DNA from: Nereocystis luetkeana | Taxonomy: Eukaryota; Sar; Phaeophyceae; Laminariales; Laminariaceae | Direction of reading: 5' to 3' | Length of the DNA stretch: 64,000 nt | Assembly: GCA_031213475.1 (NCBI GenBank) | Contig: JARUPZ010000004.1 | Coordinates: 6,790,000-6,853,999 of the forward strand | Part shown: piece after piece, positions 30,660-41,399 of the stretch | Position numbering within the stretch: the first letter of the stretch is position 1 | Layout: every line of letters begins with the position of its first letter | Translations under genes and position numbers: made by a program | Notes under the pieces: generated by a model | What the model was told of the DNA's origin: nothing | The model's input: the letters and a program-made list of their open reading frames with translations, nothing else | Database searches by the model: none

Positions 30660-30914
30660 ATGCGTTCTACGATAGAGGTAGCACATTTCCGCTTTTTTGT
30701 TTCTGACTGACGGGCGGCCTTAACCCAAAATCGTCGGAACGTCAGTCTTGTTTCGAAAAATTAAATGACGTTTTTGTATACTTGGGCCATGGGATTTTTC
30801 ATCGGGAAGCAATTTGATTTTTGCTGAGGTCATTTGTCGGATGAGATATGGAGCTCCTCAAGTAAGGAACCTCGGAAAAATTAAGGTGGCCGTCTACCGT
30901 AAAACGCCTCCATG
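30660..30914 (+). mobile_element. Family E, copy 2
   Basis: GCGTTCTACGATAGAGGTAG to CCGTAAAACGCCTCCA, body as in 8455-8697. Confidence 0.7.
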
Positions 30915-30963
30915 TGCGGGGAAGTATTCGTATGTGCCTATGGACTGTTACAACTTGTCAGGG

Positions 30964-31080
30964 TCACGGGGGAATATATAGTAAATATGACCAAAATATT
31001 GTCGGTAAAAAAAAGCAAATATGTAGGTTTTTGAGCATACCGTATAGATAGGTCCTATTTTACTATATGGTCCCCCGTAA
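30964..31080. mobile_element. MITE family B copy
   Basis: Left tip TCACGGGGGAATATATAG, right tip TATGGTCCCCCGTAA, followed by TA. Confidence 0.75.
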
Positions 31081-31127
31081 TAGTACTTACTTGCTGTTTG
31101 CTGTAGCAGCACTGTGTACAGCTAGTA

Positions 31128-31313
31128 TTACGGGGGACCATAGTTAATAGGGCCAAATATTGTTAGTAGCAATGGTTAAATATATAGGTTTTTATGCATA
31201 CCACAGGTCCTATTAACCCCTTTAGTACCGCAGTCCCGATTTGGGGACAAACCAGTCTAATTCCAAGTGATTTGTCCCCAAAACGGGACTGGGGTTCTAG
31301 AAGCCCCCCGAAA
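31128..31313. mobile_element. MITE family B copy split by family A
   Basis: Left arm intact from TTACGGGGGACC. The family A copy at 31217-31302 follows B's own TTAA (31213-31216). Right tip CCCCCCGAAA. Confidence 0.8.
31217..31302. mobile_element. MITE family A copy inside family B
   Basis: CCCCTTTAGTACCGCAGTCC to ACTGGGGTTCTAG. TTAA kept on the left only. Confidence 0.8.
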
Positions 31314-31416
31314 TAGTGCTGTCTGTGGTGTAGTGGTGTAGTGGTAGCGGTTGTACAACAGCTGCACGTACGTGATGTGCAGAATGGTACTGTACTGCAG
31401 TATTGATATACCATTA

Positions 31417-31626
31417 TTACGGGGGGCCATAGTTAATAGGACCAAATAATGTTCGTAAAAATGGTTAACTATGTACGGAGTACCAGGTTTTTATGTATAC
31501 CATAGGTCCTATATTAACCCTTTTAGAACCGCAGTCTCGTTTTGGGGACAATTTACTTAGAATTTAAGTGGGTTGTCCCCAAAACGGGACCGCGGTTCTA
31601 AAGGGGCTAACCATGGTCCCCCGTAG
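31417..31626. mobile_element. MITE family B copy split by family A
   Basis: Both B tips present with TA flanks. Family A occupies 31518-31606, with TTAA to its left and CTAA to its right. Confidence 0.85.
31518..31606. mobile_element. MITE family A copy inside family B
   Basis: 89 bp, CCCTTTTAGAACCGCAGTC to CGCGGTTCTAAAGGGG. Confidence 0.85.
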
Positions 31627-31695
31627 TAGTATTAGTAGTAGTAGGAGTAGTAGTAGGAGTAGTAGCAGTAGTAGTGGTAGCAGTTGTACTTCGTA
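31621..31695. repeat. (GTA)n-rich patch
   Basis: GTAGTAGTAGGAGTAGTAG and similar. Starts directly at the B right tip. Confidence 0.8.
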
Positions 31696-31763
31696 ACAGC
31701 AGTAGTGTCGTTTCGTTGTACCAGTTATGGTGGGCTGTACGAATTAAGTCTATCCTTGGTGTA

Positions 31764-31870
31764 TTACTCCGGGGGACCGTAGTCAACAGGACCTATGGCA
31801 TACATAAAAACCTACATATTTATCCATTTTACTAACAATATTTGGTCCTATTAACTATGGCCCTCAGTAA
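31764..31870. mobile_element. MITE family B copy, complete
   Basis: 107 bp, left tip TTACTCCGGGGGACC, right tip CCCTCAGTAA, TA flanks. Confidence 0.8.
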
Positions 31871-31932
31871 TACTGTTCGTTGTGAAACCAGGTTTATACA
31901 CTGCTGTTGTTGGGACTGGTGTGTGTGTTTAA

Positions 31933-32012
31933 CCCTTTTAGGGCCCCAGTTTTGGGGACAAACTATTTAGAGTGTTTCGTCCCCACGTATGGGAATGCGG
32001 TTCTAAAAAGGG
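31933..32012. mobile_element. MITE family A copy (shortened)
   Basis: 80 bp with TTAA on both sides; left arm lacks part of the CCGCAGTCCCG block. Confidence 0.8.
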
Positions 32013-32230
32013 TTAAGGCCCAAACAGAGGAGACGAACGGGCGGCGATCAAGCTGCACGGCGATAGGCTGCAGCGGGAAAAAAATGCTGCTGTTGTTGCC
32101 GTGTGTGTTTCACGAAACCGCAAACACACTCTTCACCCAGCAACCACATTTATTTGTTTTTACTGATACTAGTTTCAGATTACAATACGACCGAGTGCCG
32201 TGTCGAAGAGTACAGCAAACACTATTACTA

Positions 32231-32335
32231 TTACGGGGGGCCATATTAAATGGGACCTACGTTACATACAAAAACCTACATGTTTCGCGATTTTTACTAA
32301 CAATATTTGGTCCTATTATCTATGGTCCCGCGTAA
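32231..32335. mobile_element. MITE family B copy, complete
   Basis: 105 bp with TA flanks (CTA on the left side). Confidence 0.8.
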
Positions 32336-32511
32336 TACTTATATTGCTGCTGCTGGTTGGTGTAGAGTACAATCAAGCTACAAAAGAAACAGAGCGTCAG
32401 CCGTTTCGGCGTAAATTAGAACGAAAAGGGCTCATTGCGAAAAATGTACTGGTGGAGAATACTACCTATAATGACCTACGTCGTATATCTTGCTTATTTG
32501 CGTATTAATAG

Positions 32512-32680
32512 CAAATGGAGTAGACAAGCCGAAAGTTGGCACAGAAGGGAGGAGGTAGACTTGGTGCATGGGTTTCCTTTTGTTTCCGAGGTTTTCTTCT
32601 TTCGGGAAAGTTATGAGTGATCCAGGTTGAAGATCATGCTGCACACTGTCGGATGTGGCAAGAGAAATAATAATAGTGAG
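32512..32680 (+). mobile_element. Family C copy
   Basis: From GGAGTAGACAAGCCGAAAGT to GTCGGATGTGGCAAGAG plus AATAATAAT. Confidence 0.8.
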
Positions 32681-32824
32681 TATGTCGAGCTTTATCTACA
32701 TTTTCATGAAGGGAATACAATTTAGATGAACTCGTCACTTACTATTAATACTTGTTGTTTGTGGTTATATTGGATTGGTCAGGCGTGGTGAGTAGAAAAC
32801 GTCACCCTTGAAGGTTTTTGATTG

Positions 32825-33080
32825 GGGGAGGCGTTCGACGATGATAATAATAATAGAGGTTCACCCTAATTTTTCTGAGGCTTCTCACTTAAGGAGCTCC
32901 ATTTGCCTCACCCGAAAACTGACTTCAGTAAAAATCAAGCTGCATCCCGTTCAATGATCTCGCATGCCCCAAGTATACGGAACTATCATTTTTCGAAACA
33001 AGACCGGTATTCCGATGAGTTTGGGTTGAGAAACCCCGTCATTCAGAAAACGTTTTTAGTGGAAATGTGAAACGTCGGTT
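32825..33080 (-). mobile_element. Family E, copy 3 (inverted)
   Basis: GGAGGCGTTCGACGATGAT, GGAGCTCCATTTGCC, then CATTCAGAAAACG: the reverse complement of the family E body. Confidence 0.65.
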
Positions 33081-33084
33081 GCTA

Positions 33085-33122
33085 TTACGGAGGACCATAG
33101 TAAATAGGACCAAGTATTGCAC
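33085..33122. mobile_element. MITE family B left end
   Basis: TTACGGAGGACCATAGTAAA then TAGGACCAAGTATTG. Cut off where the GATC minisatellite block begins. Confidence 0.7.
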
Positions 33123-33123
33123 A

Positions 33124-34398
33124 CCTATTAATAGGACATATCAGATCCCTTTTTCGGGAGCTAGATCTTTTGGGGCAGATATATCCCTGATCTATAGGGA
33201 TCTGCGGGATCTAGATCATGTTTGCTGTAGTATAGGATCTGTGCGATCTAGATCCTATGTACACGTTTGCCTGGGTGGGACCTGTAAGATCTAGATCTTA
33301 TTTACATGTTTCTGTGTGTGGGATCTATATGATCTAGATCTTACACACACGTTTGCCCGGACATGATCTGTGTGATCTGCCTGATCTGCACATGTTTGAC
33401 TGGTGAGATATATATGACCTGCAATATCTAGGCCATATATATATGCCTGGAGGGATCTGCATGATCTAGATCTTACATACCTGGTATATGTTTTCGGTGG
33501 GTGGGATCTGCATGATCCAGATAATACATATATGTTTCGCCAGGTGGGATCTGCAAGGTGGGATCAGCAGATCTGCGTGATCTGCACATGTTTCATAAAG
33601 TGGGATCTGTATGATCTAGATCTTGCATACATGTTTCGCCAGGTGGGATCTGCATGACCTGGGTGATCTGCACATACACATGTTTGCTAGGTGGGGTCTG
33701 TATGATCCGCATGATATGCCACATTGTACTCGCAAATGACGATGTACACGTTTATGTTTGCTCGCGGGTGATTATATGCGTTGGCTCGTGTATATCGGAA
33801 CCGTTGTAAACGAGATCTGACCTACATTGACGACATCGCAGCCCATGGTGGCGGCTAGCAGCTCAAGCTCCCTCCCCATCAACCGCACAGCCACAGCTGC
33901 ACATGCACGCCGTCGCTTACTAACCACGTACGGCATATATATGACAACTGTCGGGGGCGGGCTCTGATAGTGACACTGGGGCAGCAGGTGATGTCCGCAG
34001 CGGGCCGTTCCCCGGCGGATCCCGGAGGCGAACCGATCGAGTTGGATCTTGCACACACATTTGGGCGTGTTCGATCTGTATATCTAGATCGTACACACAC
34101 GTTTGCCTGGGTGGGATCTGTATAATCTAGATCTTACATACATGTTTCGCCAGGTGGGATCTGCATGATCTGCGTGATCTGCACATATCCGCCAGGTGGG
34201 GGTCTGTATATGATCTGCGTGATCTGCACATGTTTCACCAGATGGGGTCTGTATTATCTAGATCTTGCATATATGTTTGCCCGGGTATGATCTGTATGAT
34301 GTTTCGCCGGGTGGGATCTGTATGATCTAGATCTTGTGCACAACTTTCACGTGTCTGTGAAAAAGGATCTAGATGATCTAGATCGTGATCTGTCCTAT
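33124..34398. repeat. GATC-rich minisatellite block
   Basis: Irregular units of about 45 bp built on GGGATCTGTATGATCTAGAT and CATGTTTCGCCAGGTG, in two arrays (33124-33735 and 34036-34398). Both outer borders carry the palindrome CCTATTAATAGGAC. Internal AGATCTAGATC is itself palindromic. Confidence 0.85.
33736..34035. other. Non-repeat insert within the GATC minisatellite
   Basis: GC-rich 300 bp. The minus strand has an open frame (to 33772) containing VVIYMPYVVSKRRRACAAVA and MGRELELLAATMGCDVVNV. Not recognised; might be an exon or a captured fragment. Confidence 0.4.
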
Positions 34399-34417
34399 TA
34401 ATAGGACCTAGGTGTGT

Positions 34418-34532
34418 TTTATTATTATTATTCCTCTTGCCATCTCACAATGTGCAGCATGCTCTTCAACATGGAACACTCATAACTTTCCCGGAAGAAG
34501 AAAACCTCGGAAACAAAAGGAAACCCATGCGC
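34418..34532 (-). mobile_element. Family C copy, inverted
   Basis: Starts with the reverse of the (AAT)n tail, then CTTGCCATCTCACAATGTGC, and ends at CCCATGCG. 5'-truncated, running into a B fragment. Confidence 0.75.
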
Positions 34533-34534
34533 CT

Positions 34535-34651
34535 ATATTGTTAGTAAAATTAGTTAAATATATACCACCTGGTACGAGGTACCTGGTAGGTTTTTGCTTG
34601 TACCATACGACGTGTATCAGGTAGGTCCTATTTACTATGGTCCCCCGTATA
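34535..34651. mobile_element. MITE family B copy, left tip lost, micro-insertion
   Basis: Right tip TATGGTCCCCCGTAT. Extra CCWGGTA-type sequence at 34565-34588 where the consensus has TA. Confidence 0.7.
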
Positions 34652-35023
34652 ATAGGAGCCAGTAGAGTCATTCATAAGGGCCGGGAGTGCTTTATTGGAA
34701 TAATATACTATTCTCGAGCATTCAGGTTTGATTGGTACTGATGGTGTTCCATCTTGCATGTTTCGAGTCACATTGAATTATTATATAATCCTTCGACAAA
34801 TATATATGGCGCGTTCTACGGTAGAAGAGGTATATAGTACATAGCACATTCCCGCATTTCCCCCCCGAATGACGGGGGTTCCTTATCCCAAAACAATCGG
34901 AAGGCCATTCTTGTATCTGAAAGATGATATTTTTGTATACTACTGGAGGCATAGTATTATTCACCGGGATGCAATTAGTTTTTTTTTGAAGTCAATTTTT
35001 GGGTCAGGTATGGAGCTCCTTAA

Positions 35024-35112
35024 CCCTTTTAGAACCGCAGTCCCGTTTTGGGGACAAATTACCCCTAATTTGACTGGTTTGTCCCCAAAACGGGACTGCG
35101 GTTCTAAAAGGG
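35024..35112. mobile_element. MITE family A copy inside family E
   Basis: 89 bp with near-perfect arms of about 37 bp; TTAA on the left. Confidence 0.85.
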
Positions 35113-35130
35113 AGCCTCAGAAAAACAGTA

Positions 35131-35235
35131 TTACGGGGGACCATAGTTAATAGGACCAATGGTATACATAAAAACCTATATATTTAACCATTTTTACTAA
35201 CATTATTTGGTCCTATTAACTATGGTCCCCCGTAA
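35131..35235. mobile_element. MITE family B copy inside family E
   Basis: 105 bp, both tips perfect (TTACGGGGGACCATAG), TA flanks. One of the best-preserved copies. Confidence 0.9.
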
Positions 35236-35689
35236 TAGTAACAGAGTGAACCTCTATTATCATCGTAGAACGCCATCAACATACCATACGTGGATCGTAT
35301 GGTTGCGCTGTACACACGTCAGATGGCAAATTGAATACCAGTATATATATACGGTACGTACCTCCAATTATTCTAGAACCGCTTTTTATATTTACGGGCA
35401 GTCTGGTACTACCGGTACTGTGTAATATTAATAGTATACCAGGTATGTGGTCTATTATATTTGCATGCCCCGGGGCCGCGCCCAGCACGGTAACACCACA
35501 ACAAGAATATAGCGGATTAAATGATCTTTTAATAATACTTCCATTTAGTTGTGACTGCCCTCCCCTTCAATTCGTAGACGATCCACATGGATTGGGGGGG
35601 GGCTACGAGCATATTTCGTAGACGATTTGCCAGAGTGTGTGCGCGTTCTTCACCTGAAGAAACCGTTTTTACTACCCGGCGACATCCAG

Positions 35690-35755
35690 CGATGAAAACA
35701 GCGTCCGTGCCGATTCTTATTCAATCAATCCTAGAGAGATAGATATACAACAACA
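35690..35755 (-). mobile_element. LINE 3' UTR fragment
   Basis: CAGCGTCCGTGCCGATTCTT and ATCCTAGAGAGATAGAT align with the UTR of the LINE at 21970-22020 in the same orientation. Confidence 0.4.
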
Positions 35756-36008
35756 ACTAACACACGAAGCTACGACACAGCAGAAATAATCCTAGAGTAC
35801 GTTGTTGCCTGGTTGGTATGCTGTAGGCACAGCAGCAGTAGAGACAATGCAACGCCATGTCATCGTACCGGGTACGACACATACATGCACGACATACAAA
35901 CACATTCTATAAAATATTAAAAAATCGGAAGAAACAAAAGAAAACAAGTCGATAGGTCGTGCAGATCATACCAATATAAACAGTGGTACATCTGCCCCGA
36001 AACATGTA

Positions 36009-36117
36009 TTACGGGGGACCACATTGAATAGGGCCAAATATTGTTAGTACAAGTGGTCAAGTATATAGGTTTTTATGTATACCATAGATAGGTCCTATTA
36101 ACTATAGTCCCCCGTAA
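36009..36117. mobile_element. MITE family B copy, complete
   Basis: 109 bp, TTACGGGGGACCACATTG to TATAGTCCCCCGTAA, TA flanks. Confidence 0.85.
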
Positions 36118-36505
36118 TAGATGTACTGAAAAGGGGGAAGGAATCGGATGTGTCCCGATGTATGTGTGGGATAGAAACAAGCAGTATGATAGATAATAAT
36201 AGTTACTTCTCCCCCTCCAGGGATACATTCGAGAGTACATCGTGCGGAGGATCTACAGCGGCAGCAGCAGTAGAACCTATTGAAAGCGCCGGTGTGCCTA
36301 CTATACCGCGTTTTACACTACGCAGTGTGTATAACCATCATGCTATCATCATCTCAGATGAGATTCTATTGTAACCCCCCCCCCCCTCAAGCACAGGAAG
36401 GAGAGAGAGGTGAATCTACTGCTTGGCACATTGTGCAATGGAAACTATTAATAAATAGCACGCCAGATTGTGACCGAAAGTGCTCGCTTGTTGCGAGAGA
36501 GACTG

Positions 36506-36597
36506 CAGCAAAAGAAACAGCAGCAGCTGCAGCAGCAGCACAGCAGCAGCAGCATCAGCAGCAGCAGCAGCAGCAGCAGCAGTGTAGCAGCAGTACC
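36506..36597. repeat. (CAG)n triplet tract
   Basis: CAG repeats with a few CAT and GCT units. The Gln- or Ser-rich frames here lack other coding evidence. Confidence 0.85.
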
Positions 36598-36988
36598 TAC
36601 AAGTAGTAGCGACAGCCAGTGTCCCATGGGGTACGAATTCTCAGTCTACAATTTGTCGTCGAACAGGTACAACAGGGTACTTTCACGTATGCATGCAAAT
36701 TGCATGTATCCAAGCGCGTCGACCACGTGGTGGGGGGGGCGCTGCAGGGCTAAAAAAAAAAAGGTTAAAACAATACCTGGTAACTCACAACACTCAAATC
36801 AAGTGCAGACACATACCAGGTACTACTACTGCAGTTATTATTATTCCATCTACCCTCTGGCAAAATGTGCAGCTTACTCCTATGATGCCATCCGCATAAT
36901 ATTATCAAAAGGGGTACTTGCATGTACAGCAGTTTACTACTGCTGTAGAATCCAATGACTTGACACACGGAAGAAGAATGGGCTATTA

Positions 36989-37109
36989 TTACGAGGGACC
37001 ATAGTACTGTAGCAAATAGGATCTACGTTGAACACAAAAACCTACCCTGGTATATATTTACATTTTTTAGTAACAATATTTGGTCCTGTTTACTATGTAT
37101 GGCCCCGCG
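36989..37109. mobile_element. MITE family B copy with two small insertions
   Basis: Relative to the consensus it has CTGTAGC after CATAGTA (37008) and CCCTGGTA in the core (37043-37050). Tips TTACGAGGGACC and GGCCCCGCGTAG. Confidence 0.7.
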
Positions 37110-37172
37110 TAGTTTGTGTCGATCAGGCTTGCTTGTGTGATCGAACACATCTGACAACATGATACTGCTGTA

Positions 37173-37356
37173 GTACGGGGGACCATAGTTAATAGGACCA
37201 AATATTGTCAGTGAAAATAGGGAATTGTATAGGTTTTTATGAGTACCATAGGTCCTATTAACCCCTTTAGAACCGCAGTCCTGTTTGGGGACAAAACTAC
37301 TTGAAATTTGACTGGTTTGTCCCCAGAACGGGACTGCGGTTCTAAATCCCCCGTAA
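37173..37356. mobile_element. MITE family B copy split by family A
   Basis: Family A (37262-37346) follows B's TTAA (37258-37261). Right B tip TCCCCCGTAA. Confidence 0.85.
37262..37346. mobile_element. MITE family A copy inside family B
   Basis: 85 bp, CCCCTTTAGAACCGCAGTCC to ACTGCGGTTCTAAA. Confidence 0.85.
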
Positions 37357-37603
37357 TAGTACCAAGGATTTACTGCCCTCGTTGTGATTGGCCCTGCTTT
37401 GTACGTACCCCTGACCGACGTTTCACCAATCAAATCTAAAAAGGGCGACATGTACTTACTTGCGCTTAGGCAATCAAATCTCTCCTAGTGACGAAATTGT
37501 GCCCCCCCCGTCGCCCTCCCCCCCTCCCCCCTCACATCCTTACACATCTATCTGCTCCCCTTCGCATGGCAGCGAGAGAGGAGAGTCGAACAGGTCTTCT
37601 TGA

Positions 37604-37697
37604 CCCTTTCAGGACCGCAGTCTCGTTTTGGGGACACCAAGCTCTTCAAGAATTTGACTGGGTTGTCCTCCCAGAACGAGACTGCGGTTCTGTAAAG
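37604..37697. mobile_element. MITE family A copy
   Basis: CCCTTTCAGGACCGCAGTC to ACTGCGGTTCTGTAAAGG, flank TTGA. Confidence 0.75.
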
Positions 37698-38082
37698 GTG
37701 GGCCTTCAACGACCATACCTGGTACCAGGTTCGCACCCTACCTGGTATATTTTATAGTCGTAGACAGGCGGCGTACGAGTACGTGTTTGCCGGCTACTTA
37801 TTAAAATACTACTCGTGCCGGATGCGTGAGGATACACATTAAATGATTTACTATCAATACTAACCAACTGCTGTGTGGATAATTTTGCGGGATTGCTATT
37901 ATTTGCGCTATGATTGCCGTTGTAACCAGCCGGTCCTTTATGTCTCCTGTCTTTCTACTGGTACTACTGCTTGCTAACTCCGGGCGTCAGGGTATGTATC
38001 ATATGCATGCGTAAGGGCCTATGTTGTAAGTGTGCACTACTAACTGACGTCTTTACGAGGGAATAATGGGTTTTGATATTTC

Positions 38083-38330
38083 AACAACCCCCACAGCCAG
38101 CTGCAACATGGCCACCACCACCAACAAAGCCACCTTCTATAGCAACAGCAACAGCAACCGCAACCGTAACAGCACTAGCAACATCATCAGTAACACCAAC
38201 AGTCACAGCAACAGCAACCGCAACAGCAACAACAACAAAAATCACACCACAACCACCACCACCACAACACTAATAACAAATATCAGCAATGATGACAACA
38301 ACAATGACAACAACGAGATCAATGACACCA
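38083..38330. repeat. CAA/CAG/CCA low-complexity tract
   Basis: Gives Asn/Ser/Thr-rich frames of up to 105 codons. No domain. Confidence 0.75.
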
Positions 38331-38569
38331 AGCCAAACGGTCGGTCGCGGTCCGTTCGTGTGATGTTTGTCGTTAGGCGTTGACCCCTTTCGAGCAACGT
38401 ACAACCCCCAAAATGCCGAGATCGTGTTCTGCACACCAGGTATGTACTTATACAATAAGAGTATCGCCCTGTACAGAGCGCGTTGCACTTCTCCTTGCTC
38501 TACCGCTACTACAGTATAATCCCGGCACTTGACGTATCACCCCACCCCCTTCAACTTCAGCACAAATAC

Positions 38570-38870
38570 CTCATGTTTCGCTTCGCGCTTGGTGTAAAAG
38601 CAATGTGTGCCTGGTCGGTGAAAACCCGACGTGCTCCGTCCCGGCATTGCATGGATGCGAGCGTCTATGGTAATACGACTCCGGCCATGCATGATATCGA
38701 GCACACCCCCCCCCCCCGTCCCTCCTTACCTCAGCAGTGTCGGGTTGCCAGCACTCGGATGTATACGTGTGACCGATGCAGGAATCGTCCGTGCACTCGG
38801 TATCATGCATGGCCGTAGTCGTATGACCATAGACCCTCGCCTCCCTACAATGCGGGGGCGAAGCACCCGG
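38570..38870. mobile_element. Family F 3' parts, two in opposite orientation
   Basis: 38570-38712 plus (CATGTTTCGCTTCGCGCTTG to poly-C) and 38795-38870 minus (TGCATGGCCGTAGTCGTATG). Head-to-tail ends face inwards with poly-C and poly-G borders. Confidence 0.65.
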
Positions 38871-39093
38871 TGGGCGGGGGGGGGGGGGGTAAGGGAGGAG
38901 GGATGGTACCTGTTGTCTGTGGCCAAGGCTTTACCAGAAGGTCGCTGGGTGCAAAAGCCCCCGCGAGTTGATAAGCTTGACAGGAATGTAATCGACGATT
39001 GCCGACACGAATTCTCGAAAAATGCATTCATTCCACAAACTCATCGCCACACCAAGAGCCCCTCTAACTGTGCTTGCAACTGCACGACGCACA

Positions 39094-39165
39094 CACACAC
39101 ACGTACGTACGTACGAACGTACGAACGAATGAACGAACGAACGAACGAACGAACGAACGAACAAA
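39094..39165. repeat. (CGTA)/(CGAA) tetranucleotide tract
   Basis: ACGTACGTACGAACG and GAACGAACGAAC runs. Confidence 0.9.
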
Positions 39166-39356
39166 GATCGAAGGGACAAACAGCAGTCGAAAGCAGAGTC
39201 GGATTGTTACAGCAGCAGTTGTAGCTACAAAAATTGTCGTCGGGTTCTCGGGATCAAAGAGGCTACAAGGAGAGACCGCGCGGTTTTGACCCCTTGACCG
39301 ACCACCGCCTGCAATAAACCTGCACTTCAAAGCAGTACTGAACTTTGATGTTAGAC

Positions 39357-39448
39357 CTTCAAGGACAAACTGCAGTCCCGTGTTGGGGACAAACTTCTTA
39401 GTATTTCGAGCGGTTTGTCCCCAGAACGAGGCTGCAGTACGAAAGGGG
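39357..39448. mobile_element. MITE family A copy
   Basis: GCAGTCCCGTGTTGGGGACA and CCAGAACGAGGCTGCAGTAC, TTAA on the right. The last family A copy in the window. Confidence 0.7.
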
Positions 39449-39449
39449 T

Positions 39450-40440
39450 TAACGGAGGCTTTGACGCGCCCAAAAACGATAGGCTTCTTAACATTAGCAT
39501 CTTTGCCGGAGATGGACTCGATATATATGACGGATACCGTTGTGTTTGTGACGTTTTTACGTCACAACTCACACGCACACGTTGCTCCGCGTGTGCGTGC
39601 ATCGACACTGTAAATACTGTAGTAATAACACGCGCGTGAAACGTTCAAAAAAAGTTAGCGCAGCTGTGCTGCGATCTCTTGCTATTAATAGCGCTTAAGC
39701 ATCTTTTCGGAGGCATCGCTCATGGTGCACCAGACGTTCCCGAGCCCCTCACATTAGGAGCTCAATATCTCACCTGATACAATACTCGGAAAGAAAAGTG
39801 TTCGCGCCACCCGACCGGCACTTGTGTTCGCGCCACCCGACCTGACACTGATGTACGAGTAAGTTTTTCATCCCAACAGGTGGTTCCTCACTCAGAGGAC
39901 TCAATCGGTCAGAACCCTTAGGCCCAAAACGTGCAACCCCTACCGTGGGGCGACTCGCTGGACACCTATATTCGTATTAATAGTAAGAAACAAGGGGTGT
40001 TGGCCCGGGGATAGACTTTTCCCACAGCAGGTGCATTTCTTGCCGGTAAGTTGCTTCGAGTAAAGAGAGGATGATGGGGGATCGGCGGCCGAACCCGGAA
40101 TAGCCGGTGACTTGCCTTGGGAGATATCTCCTATTGTGGCTCTTCGCCGTGCGATTGTCGAGTCGGGTTCAATCGTTGCTCGAACAACAGGTGATCTCAC
40201 TCTGAGCCGCCGGCAAACGATTTCTTGTCTGTACGCCCGTTACCAGCCCCTCGTACCTTTTGCGTGTTCTGCTCTCAAAACCCTTTTGCGCCTGCTTTTA
40301 TTTGCGAACAGAGCTCTTAAGGCAAATATTCCTTCACGCAACTAAAATATTTTCACTCTCCGCTTGCTGTTTTCCCGCTGTTTTAATGTTCGATTTCTCT
40401 GAGACAAAAAATGATGCCCGGCAGCAAGGTCGGGAACATA
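39450..40440. other. Intergenic stretch
   Basis: Has a tandem TGTTCGCGCCACCCGACC repeat (39798-39842) and a minus-strand frame (40200-39943) with LTGKKCTCCGKSLSPG that recalls a zinc knuckle. Not enough for a call. Confidence 0.4.
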
Positions 40441-40447
40441 TGTATGC

Positions 40448-40676
40448 ATCATGTTTTTCCTCCCCCATCCTCCTCCTTCTCCCCCTTCCCCTCCTCCTCC
40501 TCCTCCTCGTCCTCCTGCTCGTCCTCTTCCTCGTCCCCTTCCTCCTCTTCCTCCTCCTCCTCCTCTTCTTCCTCGTCTTCCATCTCATCCCGCCCCTCCT
40601 TCTCTTCCTCCCCCCCCCGTCCCTTCCCCCTCTCTCTCTCCCCCCCCCCTCCTCCTCCTCCTCCTCCTCCTCCTTA
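40448..40676. repeat. (CCT)n-rich tract
   Basis: Pyrimidine triplet repeats; Pro-, Ser- or Leu-rich frames only. Confidence 0.9.
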
Positions 40677-40797
40677 GTTCACCATTAATATCATTAATGT
40701 TCTCCTGCCCTCTTCTTGAAAACCACCACCATTGTTGTCACTATTATTCTGCATTTCTATTAACGAGCACCCCCCCCCCCCCCCCACCCTCTGCTTC

Positions 40798-41375
40798 GCC
40801 CCGGCATTGTAGGGATGCGAGGGTCTATGGTCATACTACTACGGTCATGCATGACAATGAGCACACACCCCTCCCCCCCCCCCCCCCTCCACCCTTCATC
40901 GTCCTCCTTGTTACGGCCAGCACTGCCTTTATAGGCATTGTATCGGCCATTGTATAGGCCAGGCCATTATAACCCCCCCACGGGTCGTATTGTCCTCGTA
41001 GTCACTGCCCCCCCCCCCCCACCCCTAGACGCGAGGGTCTATGGTCATACGACTATGTACGGCCATGCATGATATCGGGTACGGTCACCCCTCGTTGCCT
41101 TCCTTGCCACGACAACTCCTTCCAATCTGCGTCTACCGCTACTGATTTCCGCCTTCACCGTCCTCTTCTCTCTCCTTTCCCTTTCTACCGTTCTTTGGTC
41201 CCTCCTTCTCGCCACCTTCACCTTCACCAGCTTGCGCTTTTGCAGTCTCGCTGTCACAATCATTCCACCCCCTCCCCCCCCGCATTGTAGGGATGCGATA
41301 ATCTACGGTCATACCACCACGGCCATACATGAGATCGGGCACCTCTCTCCTACCAGGTATCGAGTACACCCCCCC
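40798..41375 (+). mobile_element. Three short family F 3' ends
   Basis: At 40798-40868, 41029-41085 and 41281-41375: GGGATGCGAGGGTCTATGG, then TCATACNACTACGG and CATGCATGA, each followed or preceded by poly-C. Confidence 0.65.
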
Positions 41376-41399
41376 CCCCCCCCCTTACCCCTCCAGTTC

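Larger units (their letters stand above)
34811..35274 (+). mobile_element. Family E, copy 4, with families A and B inside
   Basis: Ends GCGTTCTACGGTAG and CATCGTAGAACGC. The family A (35024-35112) and family B (35131-35235) insertions are about 18 bp apart within its last third. Remaining E sequence aligns with the other copies. Confidence 0.8.
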
